Positions 1 to 5,588 of a stretch of 5,588 nt of DNA are shown piece by piece (position 1 is the first letter of the stretch; each line of letters starts with the position of its first letter). Below the pieces are notes generated by a model, which was not told where the DNA came from, searched no databases, and saw nothing but the letters and a program-made list of their open reading frames with translations. A program made the translations under genes and the position numbers. The DNA is from Dehalococcoidia bacterium (GTDB lineage Bacteria > Chloroflexota > Dehalococcoidia > Plut-88900). The DNA lies in the NCBI GenBank assembly GCA_012270635.1, contig JAAXHX010000381.1, forward strand, positions 1 to 5,588, in the 5' to 3' direction.

Positions 1-231
1 CATCAGGATGTTGGGGATGCACTCGTAGCCCTCGCGCTGGAAGTGGTGCTCGGCGAGCCAGAGGGTGTTGTAGCCGAGGTCGTCCATGAGCCGGGCCATG
101 TCCTCGGCCCGGGAGAAGGCGGTGATCAGGTGATCGTTGGGGTACAGGCGGTCGTTGACCGCGGGCGCGGCGAGGCCGACGTCCTCCATGTCAACGTGGC
201 CGGCGAAAAGGGTGCCGAACTTGGTTATCAT
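1..231 (-). CDS. Luciferase-like FMN-dependent monooxygenase, N-terminal fragment (runs off the left edge)
   Basis: This is the first 77 residues of a luciferase-like (LLM class) flavin-dependent oxidoreductase; the rest lies outside the window. Enzymes of this TIM-barrel family use reduced FMN (or F420) and usually O2 to oxidise aldehydes, alkanesulfonates and other small organics in the cytoplasm. The start MITKFGTLFAG is the first barrel strand. The segment around residues 52-70 (GYNTLWLAEHHFQREGY) carries the family's E-H-H signature after strand 2. The ATG is supported by AAAGGAG (239-245) at a 7-base spacing. The gene lies downstream of the collagen-like lipoprotein on the same strand, 122 bases away, with a strong dyad between them, so it probably has its own control. 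It is a different paralog from the flavin enzyme at the right edge, as the residues after E-H-H differ. The substrate cannot be told. I am confident of the family and not of the reaction. Confidence 0.88.
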   Translation of the reverse strand, partial: MITKFGTLFAGHVDMEDVGLAAPAVNDRLYPNDHLITAFSRAEDMARLMDDLGYNTLWLAEHHFQREGYECIPNILM

Positions 232-238
232 GACTAGA

Positions 239-245
239 CTCCTTT
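239..245 (-). promoter_or_regulatory. Ribosome binding site of the left-edge flavin monooxygenase
   Basis: The minus strand reads AAAGGAG, 7 bases before the ATG at 229-231. It fixes that ATG as the start. Confidence 0.75.
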
Positions 246-272
246 ACTAAGGCGGCCCGGAGCTTGAATAAT

Positions 273-289
273 AATTGCCTTTGGCAATT
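273..289 (-). promoter_or_regulatory. Perfect 17-base dyad: operator of the flavin monooxygenase gene or terminator of the lipoprotein gene
   Basis: AATTGCC and GGCAATT form perfect 7-base arms around a 3-base centre. On the minus strand the dyad is followed by ATTATT, a weak T-rich tail, and lies 64 bases past the stop of the collagen-like gene. It could therefore act as a weak intrinsic terminator, but the stem has only three G:C pairs and the tail is interrupted. The odd-centred symmetry, and its place about 40 bases before the flavin monooxygenase ATG, fit a binding site for a dimeric repressor equally well. No clear -35/-10 pair was found beside it. Confidence 0.45.
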
Positions 290-353
290 TAGGGGCCCTT
301 CACGCAAGTTGGGTTTCTATCTTTACCTAACCCTATAAACCGCCACGCGCGTT

Positions 354-1154
<801 letters not shown>

Positions 1155-1313
1155 CTATCTAATCGGAACATCGTCGTTTTGGCTATGCGCAATTGTAGGG
1201 GCTGTAGATGGCTGTGAGGCTAGAGCTAATTGAGTTTGCGGCCAGCTAGAGGCCTACGTCCCCGAATGAGATCAAAATTAGCTCCCCTATCTTCCAATGC
1301 TTGCTGAAGCATC

Positions 1314-1322
1314 CTTATATCA
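1314..1322 (-). promoter_or_regulatory. Candidate extended -10 promoter for the collagen-like lipoprotein
   Basis: The minus strand reads TGATATAAG, which matches the extended -10 pattern TGnTATAAT at all but the last base. A TTGACA lies upstream at 1332-1337, but only 12 bases away, too close for a normal -35. Transcription would start near 1307 and give a leader of about 165 bases containing the 9-base inverted repeat. The 11-base palindrome 1319-1329 overlaps the -10 and could be an operator. No known regulator is recognised. Confidence 0.3.
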
Positions 1323-1367
1323 CTGTGATTTTGTCAATCCATTTCATGAAGGGCATTAGGGACTCCG

Positions 1368-2117
1368 CTACCTGTACCCGCCGAAGATTGCGTGGCCTGC
1401 GTACATCCAGAAGTAATCCACCTTGCTGAAGCCCGCGTCCCGGAGCCAGCTTAGCTGATCGGGGAGGGGGGAAGGCCGGTCGTAGGGGTCGGGGTCCGGG
1501 TCTGTGTAGAAGTTCCACCTGTCCTTTTGGAAGAGCTCATAAGCTTCGCGCCCTTTACCCGAGACCTGCGCCCCGGCTTCAACGTCCCGGTCCCACTGGT
1601 GGGCGTAGGCGTCTCTGGCCCAAGACGATGCCGGCTCTACCAAATCGATCATGACGAAGGCGCCGCCGAGCTCTAGGCGATCGGCCATGTCCGAGAAAAG
1701 CCGCCTCTTGCCCTCGGCGTCCAGGTGGTGGACTATCAGAGAGGCTAGGACGCAGCGCAGGGGGGTGGGGAGTCGGGTGCGCCAATCGGTGTCGCCTAGG
1801 TCAAAATCGGCGACCTGTAGACGTCCTTCCCGGCAAGCGGTCATGGTGGCCAAACGCTCTCGCATGAGGGCCGAGCCGTCGAGGGCGAGGTAGTGGCAGC
1901 GGGGAAAGGCTTCGGTTACCGCGGCAGCCAGGGCCCCGTCCCCCGCCCCAAGCTCCACGATGTTGAACTCTTCATCGGGGTTGGCGGGGATGAGGCGGCA
2001 AAGAGTATCGATCTGCTCCTCGCGCCGAGGGACGAAGAGAGGGGCGTATCGCAGGAAGGTCAGGGAGTCGTCTTCTTCCCACATTGAGTCGACGAGGGTT
2101 CCGGCCTGTTCGGTCAT
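1368..2117 (-). CDS. Class I SAM-dependent methyltransferase
   Basis: This is a 249-residue cytoplasmic methyltransferase that transfers a methyl group from S-adenosylmethionine to an unknown acceptor. Motif I is ELGAGDG at residues 55-61. The acidic residue closing strand 2, which binds the ribose, is D80 (YLALDGS). D104 lies in VADFDL, where a residue beside the adenine is expected. The strand 4 region is VLASLIVHHLD at 123-133, and a GGAFVMIDLVEP strand 5 follows. The end, DAGFSKVDYFWMYAGHAIFGGYR, is typical of small-molecule methyltransferases of the Methyltransf_12/25 type. The frame stays open far upstream on the minus strand, but that part is antisense to the M24 gene and reads as low-quality protein. 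The ATG at 2117 is where family-like sequence begins. There is no Shine-Dalgarno; a TATAAT sits 6 bases before the ATG, so translation is probably from a leaderless mRNA. It is transcribed divergently from the M24 gene, 90 bases apart, which hints at shared regulation. The acceptor cannot be deduced. Confidence 0.88.
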   Translation of the reverse strand: MTEQAGTLVDSMWEEDDSLTFLRYAPLFVPRREEQIDTLCRLIPANPDEEFNIVELGAGDGALAAAVTEAFPRCHYLALDGSALMRERLATMTACREGRLQVADFDLGDTDWRTRLPTPLRCVLASLIVHHLDAEGKRRLFSDMADRLELGGAFVMIDLVEPASSWARDAYAHQWDRDVEAGAQVSGKGREAYELFQKDRWNFYTDPDPDPYDRPSPLPDQLSWLRDAGFSKVDYFWMYAGHAIFGGYR

Positions 2118-2123
2118 GGGGGG

Positions 2124-2153
2124 ATTATAGCGGTATGCAGGGCAGCGTGTCGG
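2124..2153 (-). promoter_or_regulatory. Promoter of the methyltransferase gene, giving a leaderless mRNA
   Basis: On the minus strand a perfect -10 TATAAT (2124-2129) is preceded, after an 18-base spacer, by CCGACA (2148-2153), which matches four of six bases of TTGACA. The base where transcription should begin, about 7 after the -10, is the A of the ATG at 2117. The six bases between are all C, so no ribosome binding site exists there. Confidence 0.6.
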
Positions 2154-2162
2154 GGGTTGGGG

Positions 2163-2168
2163 TAGAAT
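2163..2168 (+). promoter_or_regulatory. Candidate -10 element of the M24 gene
   Basis: TAGAAT matches five of six bases of TATAAT and would start transcription near 2175, leaving a leader of about 33 bases with a good ribosome binding site. No convincing -35 is seen at 16-18 bases upstream, so the call is weak. A short GGAA-TT-TTCC dyad (2186-2195) follows in the leader. Confidence 0.25.
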
Positions 2169-2197
2169 CCGGTATCCGACAATTGGGAATTTTCCTG

Positions 2198-2203
2198 GGA
2201 GGG
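2198..2203 (+). promoter_or_regulatory. Ribosome binding site of the M24 gene
   Basis: GGAGGG lies 4 bases before the ATG at 2208-2210, and sets it as the start in preference to the internal ATGs at residues 7 and 11. Confidence 0.75.
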
Positions 2204-2207
2204 ACAC

Positions 2208-3410
2208 ATGGATGCGGAACAGTACATGGAAGCGTTGATGGCGAGCTCGCACAGGAAGGAGGTCCCGTTCCCGGAAGAAGAGTACCACGAACGGGTGAGA
2301 AAGGTGCGCAAGGAGATGGAGGCCGATGGCCTGGACGCGTTGCTCATCACCTACCCGTGCAATCTGTACTACGTCAGCGGCTATTACACCTTCGGGGCGG
2401 GAAACCACGCTTGCCTGATTCTGCCCCTGGATGGCGATGCATCTCTTCAGGTGACCTCCATGGAGATCCCGGCGGGGGTGGTGAATTCCTGGGTAAAGAA
2501 CATAATCAGCGCCGACTGGCGAGGTCAGACCAACGCGGGTGAGCAGCTTGCGGAGTTGATAAGGGAGATGGGCCTGGAGTCGGGGAGGCTGGGCATAGAA
2601 CCATCCAGGGCCGGCCTCCTGCCACCCGTTCGGGACTCGCTGTTCAGATCCTTGCCCACAGCCACCTTCCGGGACGCCTCCGACCTCGTGGCCCGGGTGC
2701 GGATGGTGAAGTCCGCCCTGGAGTTGGACTTCCTGCAAAAAGCCGCCGGATATACAAGAGCGGCCATTGACGCAGCCTTGGAGACCATCAGACCGGGGAT
2801 ACTGGACAACGACGTGGCGAGGGCGGGGTACGATGCGATGATAGCAGCGGGAAGCGAGTTCATGTCGGTGCAGCCGGTAGTGTCTTCGGGAGTAAGGACG
2901 AGCTACGGGCACACGACCTATCGGCGGGTCCCTCTTGAAGTGGGGGACAACGTATTCCTGGAGTTCGGGGGCGCGCACCAGAGGTACACGGCTCCGATGA
3001 TGCGTACGGCGGTGATAGGTGAACCTTCCTACGAAGTGCGTCGGATGGCGGAGGCCGTAAAAGAGACCGTTTCCACGATAATTCAAGAGGCAAGGCCGGG
3101 CCGTACGGGTCACGACGTGGCAATGAAGGCGCGAAAAGCGTATGCCCGTGTAGAGGATGTTGCCCACTTCAGTGGGACCTACGGGTACAACGTAGGCATC
3201 GGCTTCCCCCCGACTTGGTCGGAGGCCCTGACGTGGCTGGCCGAGGGGGTAGAGCAGGAATTGCTCCCCGGGATGACCTTCCACACGCCCATTGCCTACC
3301 GGGCGCCGGGGCAGTTCGGGGTGGGCCTAAGCGAGACGATAGCCATCACCGGAGACGGCTGCGAGACGCTGACGGAGGAGGAGCGGGACCTGTACGTGGT
3401 GCGGGTCTAG
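2208..3410 (+). CDS. M24-family creatinase/ectoine-hydrolase-like protein lacking the metal ligands
   Basis: This 400-residue cytoplasmic protein has the two-domain 'pita-bread' layout of Xaa-Pro peptidases and creatinase. Residues about 24-165 are the creatinase-type N-terminal domain (ADGLDALLIT, then NLYYVSGYYTF). Residues about 170-400 are the catalytic fold. Aligned by eye with E. coli PepP, the five metal ligands (D, D, H, E, E) are replaced: E252 in FLEFGG, P263 in APMMRT, Y327 in GYNVGIGFPP, a Pro in FHTPIAY, and Ser in GLSETIAIT. The substrate histidine is kept as H235 (GHTTYRR), 17 residues before E252; creatinase, which needs no metal, uses the equivalent histidine. The GYNVGIGFPPTW and RYTAPMMRT wording resembles ectoine hydrolase (DoeA). 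A hydrolase of a small amide, amidino or ring nitrogen compound is therefore likelier than a dipeptidase. It is divergent from the methyltransferase. Its TAG overlaps the stop of the convergent TPP decarboxylase beta gene. The fold is certain and the substrate unknown. Confidence 0.88.
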   Translation: MDAEQYMEALMASSHRKEVPFPEEEYHERVRKVRKEMEADGLDALLITYPCNLYYVSGYYTFGAGNHACLILPLDGDASLQVTSMEIPAGVVNSWVKNIISADWRGQTNAGEQLAELIREMGLESGRLGIEPSRAGLLPPVRDSLFRSLPTATFRDASDLVARVRMVKSALELDFLQKAAGYTRAAIDAALETIRPGILDNDVARAGYDAMIAAGSEFMSVQPVVSSGVRTSYGHTTYRRVPLEVGDNVFLEFGGAHQRYTAPMMRTAVIGEPSYEVRRMAEAVKETVSTIIQEARPGRTGHDVAMKARKAYARVEDVAHFSGTYGYNVGIGFPPTWSEALTWLAEGVEQELLPGMTFHTPIAYRAPGQFGVGLSETIAITGDGCETLTEEERDLYVVRV

Positions 3411-4003
3411 GGCCTGCTTTCCGGGGCGGTAGTGAGGTGCCCGGTGGGGATGTCGGTAAAGGTCCTGCGGAAGCGGTACAGGGTCACTTCCGGCTCGATG
3501 GGCATAACCGGGTACTCCTCGCCCTCATCGATCTTGGCGTTGATGAACCAGGGGCCGTCCTCGGCCAGGGCCCGAACGAAGACGCCCTCCAGGGACTCGA
3601 GGTCCCGGACGGTAGCCGTCTTCTCGATGCCGCAGCCCGAGGCCACGCGCTCCAGGTCTGTGGAGAAGGCCGTGTGGCTCTTCTGGTGACCGGTTTGGCC
3701 CCACTCCTCGTTGTCCCAAACGACGATTACGAGGTTCTTCGGGTCCTCCCGGGCAACGGTGGCCAGGGTTCCCATGTTCATCAGCAGGGAGCCGTCCCCG
3801 TCCAGGGACACTATCTTCGCGTCGGTGGAGAGGGCCATGCCGAGGGCCATGGAGGAGCAGAGGCCCATGGAGCCGTAGGTGTAGAAGTTGCGGTCCCGGT
3901 GACCGGCTATCCAGAGTTCGTCGGTGGTGGGGCCGAGATTGGAGACGACGACTTCGTCCTTCAGGTGGGACAGGAGCATCTTCGTGGCTTCTAGTCTAAG
4001 CAA
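3407..4003 (-). CDS. TPP-dependent decarboxylase, beta subunit (sulfopyruvate decarboxylase ComE-like)
   Basis: This is a 198-residue C-terminal-type TPP-binding (PP) domain. The diphosphate/Mg motif begins GDG at 69-71 and closes at D97-N98 (VVWDNEEWG). GSMG at 44-47 followed by SSMALGMAL is the wording of sulfopyruvate and phosphonopyruvate decarboxylases. With the alpha subunit it would form the active site at the subunit interface and decarboxylate a 2-oxo acid such as 3-sulfopyruvate to sulfoacetaldehyde, in the cytoplasm. The start codon is TTG, set by GGAGG five bases upstream; the first ATG is residue 9. The gene overlaps the end of the alpha gene by 8 bases, implying translational coupling. 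Its TAG overlaps the M24 gene's stop from the other strand. Phosphonopyruvate decarboxylase or another 2-oxo acid decarboxylase are alternatives; no phosphonate or coenzyme M gene is seen nearby to decide. Confidence 0.85.
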   Translation of the reverse strand: MLRLEATKMLLSHLKDEVVVSNLGPTTDELWIAGHRDRNFYTYGSMGLCSSMALGMALSTDAKIVSLDGDGSLLMNMGTLATVAREDPKNLVIVVWDNEEWGQTGHQKSHTAFSTDLERVASGCGIEKTATVRDLESLEGVFVRALAEDGPWFINAKIDEGEEYPVMPIEPEVTLYRFRRTFTDIPTGHLTTAPESRP

Positions 4004-4505
4004 GCTTACCTCCGTGGAGCAGGGGGGTGAGGCACAGGGCCACGGGCTCCCGGCTGCTGTAGCAGAGCTTGAGCGCCCCGCCGATGGTCTTGTCGAGGTT
4101 GTGGTCGGTGTCCAGGGTGTAGAAGGGGATGTTCAGTACGTCCAGTATGGGCCTGGTCGCCCTGCCCATGGGGACCTGGGCGATGTTGAACTCCCCGACC
4201 TCGCCGCGCAGGTTGATGAAGATGGGGATTGGGAACCGGCAGGGGATACACAGGCTGCAGATGGCGTTCACGGAGTTGCCGAACCCGCTGGACTGCATGA
4301 AGACGGCGGCGTTGCGCCCCGCGGCGAAGGCCCCGGCGGCGATGCCGATGGCCTCTTCCTCCCTGGTCGCGGCGATGACGTGGAAATAGGGGTCGCTCTC
4401 CAGGAGGGAAGTGACCCTGTCGATGCTGATGTCCGGGACGAAGGCTATGAGAGATATTTCCTTCTTCTTCAGTTCTACGGCTATGGTCTCGGCCCAGTTA
4501 GGCAT
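3996..4505 (-). CDS. TPP-dependent decarboxylase, alpha subunit (sulfopyruvate decarboxylase ComD-like)
   Basis: This is a 169-residue N-terminal-type TPP (PYR) domain, the partner of the beta subunit encoded next. The TPP-activating glutamate is E50 in TREEEAIGIAAG, placed 8 residues before G58 as in acetolactate synthase and benzoylformate decarboxylase. MQSSGFGNSVNA at 70-81 is the signature seen in sulfopyruvate and phosphonopyruvate decarboxylases. FINLRGEVGEF near 97-107 also fits that group. The length is that of one TPP domain, so the enzyme is split, unlike the fused phosphonopyruvate decarboxylases. The ATG is preceded by GGAGA with a rather long gap of about 10 bases. The gene begins 39 bases after the stop of the flavin monooxygenase on the same strand, so the three genes are probably one transcript. 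Substrate assignment (sulfopyruvate) is by resemblance only. Confidence 0.85.
   Translation of the reverse strand: MPNWAETIAVELKKKEISLIAFVPDISIDRVTSLLESDPYFHVIAATREEEAIGIAAGAFAAGRNAAVFMQSSGFGNSVNAICSLCIPCRFPIPIFINLRGEVGEFNIAQVPMGRATRPILDVLNIPFYTLDTDHNLDKTIGGALKLCYSSREPVALCLTPLLHGGKLA
4009..4013 (-). promoter_or_regulatory. Ribosome binding site that decides the TTG start of the beta subunit
   Basis: The minus strand reads GGAGG inside the last codons of the alpha gene, 5 bases before the TTG at 4001-4003. The alternative ATG at 3977-3979 has no site at a usable distance. Confidence 0.75.
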
Positions 4506-4544
4506 GAGGGTGTAATCTCCGAATCTTGGGGTTTTGGGTCGGGG

Positions 4545-5588
4545 CTAGGGGCCCGCGGCCACGCTCTTGACGTAGTCGGCCTTGGCTTTGTCCATGGCCT
4601 TGGTGTTGAGGGCGACGAGCTCCTCCCGCTTCTTCACGGACCAGTCCCGGGACTCGTGGAGGCTGGTGACGGAGCCCTGGAACCGGGGCATGACGTACCG
4701 AGCGAGGAGCTCGTAGCTGTGGAGCACCTGCTCCCGGGTCCCCCACTCGGTCGCCTGTATCAGGAGCCGGCCAAACCCGCCCGATTCCTCGTCGAGGCGG
4801 TGGATGGTCTCGACCAGGTCATCGGGGGTGCCGACGCACCAGTTATTGGTCTCGACCATGTAGTCGATGATCTTGTCCCGGGGCCCGTCGAAGGCCCTTG
4901 GGAGGCCGAGGGTGTCTTCGAAATACTCCCTCTGGTATCGCCCCGAGGCCTCCCGGGCCTGCTCGACGGCCTCTTTCCGGCTTTCGGCCAGGTGGACGTG
5001 GATGACGATGCCCCAGTCCTCCCGCCGAACGGTGTTGCCGTACTTGTCGGCGGTCTCCTCGGCAATGTCCCAGAACTTGGCGAGGTCCGGCGCCGCTGCC
5101 CCCGGAACGGAGACGGTGTTGAGGGACAGCACGGACAGCCCGTACTTGCCGGCGCATACCATGCCAGCCGGCGAGTAAGAGGCGGCCACGGCGACGGGGA
5201 TGTGGGGCAAGGTGTAGGGGCGCAGGTGGACGGTGGCCTCCCGTAGGGTGAACCAGTCGGACTCGTAGGTTATGGGGTCGGTCTCGGTCCAGAGGCGGAG
5301 GATGATGTTGAGGGCCTCGTCCATGCGCTGTCGCTGGAGGGGCGGGTCGATGCCCAGCATGAAGGCATCGCCGACGAGGGCCCCAGGCCCCACGCCCATC
5401 ATGACCCTGCCCCGGGTCATGTGGTCCAGCAGGATCATACGGTTGGCGACCATCAAGGGGTGGTGATAGGGGAGGCTGAGGACGCCCGTGCCCAGCTTGA
5501 TGTGCTTGGTGCGCTGGGCCGCCGCCCCGATGAACACCTCGGGGGAGGCGATGGTCTCCCAGCCGCCGCTGTGGTGCTCGCCGATCCA
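4545..5588 (-). CDS. Luciferase-like FMN-dependent monooxygenase, 5' end beyond the right edge
   Basis: This encodes 347 residues of an LLM-class flavin-dependent oxidoreductase. A GTG at 5535-5537 could be taken as the start, but the frame runs on to the window edge as WIGEHHSGGWETIASPE, which includes the family's E-H-H motif. The GTG is therefore internal and roughly the first 40-60 residues are missing. In order: the E-H-H motif, LGTGVLSLPYHHPLMVA (strand 3), LDHMTRGRVMMGVGPG (strand 4 region that lines the flavin phosphate site), then LRPYTLPHIPVAVAASYSP in mid-barrel and ATEWGTREQVLHSYELLARYVMP near the C-terminus. It most likely uses FMNH2 from a separate reductase; none is encoded here. 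It lies 39 bases upstream of the decarboxylase alpha gene in the same direction, so it probably acts in the same pathway. Substrate could be an aldehyde, sulfonate or other small organic; F420 use is possible but less likely. Confidence 0.9.
   Translation of the reverse strand, partial: WIGEHHSGGWETIASPEVFIGAAAQRTKHIKLGTGVLSLPYHHPLMVANRMILLDHMTRGRVMMGVGPGALVGDAFMLGIDPPLQRQRMDEALNIILRLWTETDPITYESDWFTLREATVHLRPYTLPHIPVAVAASYSPAGMVCAGKYGLSVLSLNTVSVPGAAAPDLAKFWDIAEETADKYGNTVRREDWGIVIHVHLAESRKEAVEQAREASGRYQREYFEDTLGLPRAFDGPRDKIIDYMVETNNWCVGTPDDLVETIHRLDEESGGFGRLLIQATEWGTREQVLHSYELLARYVMPRFQGSVTSLHESRDWSVKKREELVALNTKAMDKAKADYVKSVAAGP

Noticed and set aside
1297..1312. Rho-independent terminator of the methyltransferase gene
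   Set aside because: The hairpin has only a 6-base stem and is followed on the minus strand by TGGAAGATAG rather than a T tract.
1332..1337. TTGACA as the -35 of a standard promoter with TATAAG
   Set aside because: The spacer is only 12 bases. At 16-18 bases no -10-like hexamer is present, so only an extended -10 reading is kept.
2118..3284. Upstream extension of the methyltransferase frame to 638 residues on the minus strand
   Set aside because: It is antisense to the well-supported M24 gene. It is rich in His, Arg, Gly and Pro without family-like wording, and methyltransferase similarity begins only at the ATG at 2117.
3215..3994. 259-codon plus-strand open frame
   Set aside because: It overlaps the end of the M24 gene in another frame and is antisense to the beta subunit. 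No motif or credible start site is seen.
3924..5246. 440-codon plus-strand open frame
   Set aside because: It is an antisense shadow of the flavin monooxygenase and alpha-subunit genes. The product is Gly/Val/Asp-rich and repetitive, typical of the reverse of GC-rich coding DNA.
4545..5537. GTG at 5535-5537 as the true start of the right-hand flavin monooxygenase
   Set aside because: Upstream in-frame residues continue the conserved family sequence, including the E-H-H motif, to the window edge.

Overview
The window is a piece of a bacterial chromosome with GC-rich coding DNA and short gaps between most genes. Two different paralogs of FMN-dependent luciferase-like monooxygenase sit at its two ends. 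Between them lie a split thiamine-diphosphate (TPP) decarboxylase, a metal-ligand-less M24 (creatinase/ectoine hydrolase-like) protein and a small SAM methyltransferase. This mixture, and the wording of the flavin enzymes (for example the segment GYNTLWLAEHHFQREGYECI), reminds me of Dehalococcoidia/SAR202-type Chloroflexota, which are known for expanded flavin monooxygenase families. That assignment is recall from family knowledge and could not be tested here.

Layout. At 1-231 (minus) is the N-terminal part of a flavin monooxygenase running off the left edge. Then 232-1367 is a visibly AT-richer stretch. It holds one gene, a collagen-like lipoprotein (354-1139, minus), flanked by intergenic DNA with several dyads. 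Next is a SAM methyltransferase (1368-2117, minus) whose promoter lies so close to its ATG that the mRNA should be leaderless. A 90-base divergent gap follows, then the M24 protein (2208-3410, plus). Its stop codon interlocks with that of the gene converging on it. From the right edge, reading leftward on the minus strand, comes a probable operon: flavin monooxygenase (4545-5588, 5' end outside), TPP decarboxylase alpha subunit (3996-4505) and beta subunit (3407-4003).

How the genes may work together. The alpha and beta genes overlap and together make one sulfopyruvate/phosphonopyruvate-decarboxylase-type enzyme. The monooxygenase just upstream would supply or consume a small organic acid or aldehyde in the same pathway; a role in organosulfonate or other organic-acid breakdown is plausible but inferred. 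The M24 protein has lost all five metal ligands yet keeps the creatinase-type catalytic histidine, so it is more likely an amidino- or amide-hydrolase of a small nitrogen compound than a peptidase. The collagen-like lipoprotein is unrelated to these enzymes in composition and apparent role and may be a late arrival.

No rRNA, tRNA, CRISPR array, insertion sequence or replication origin was seen.
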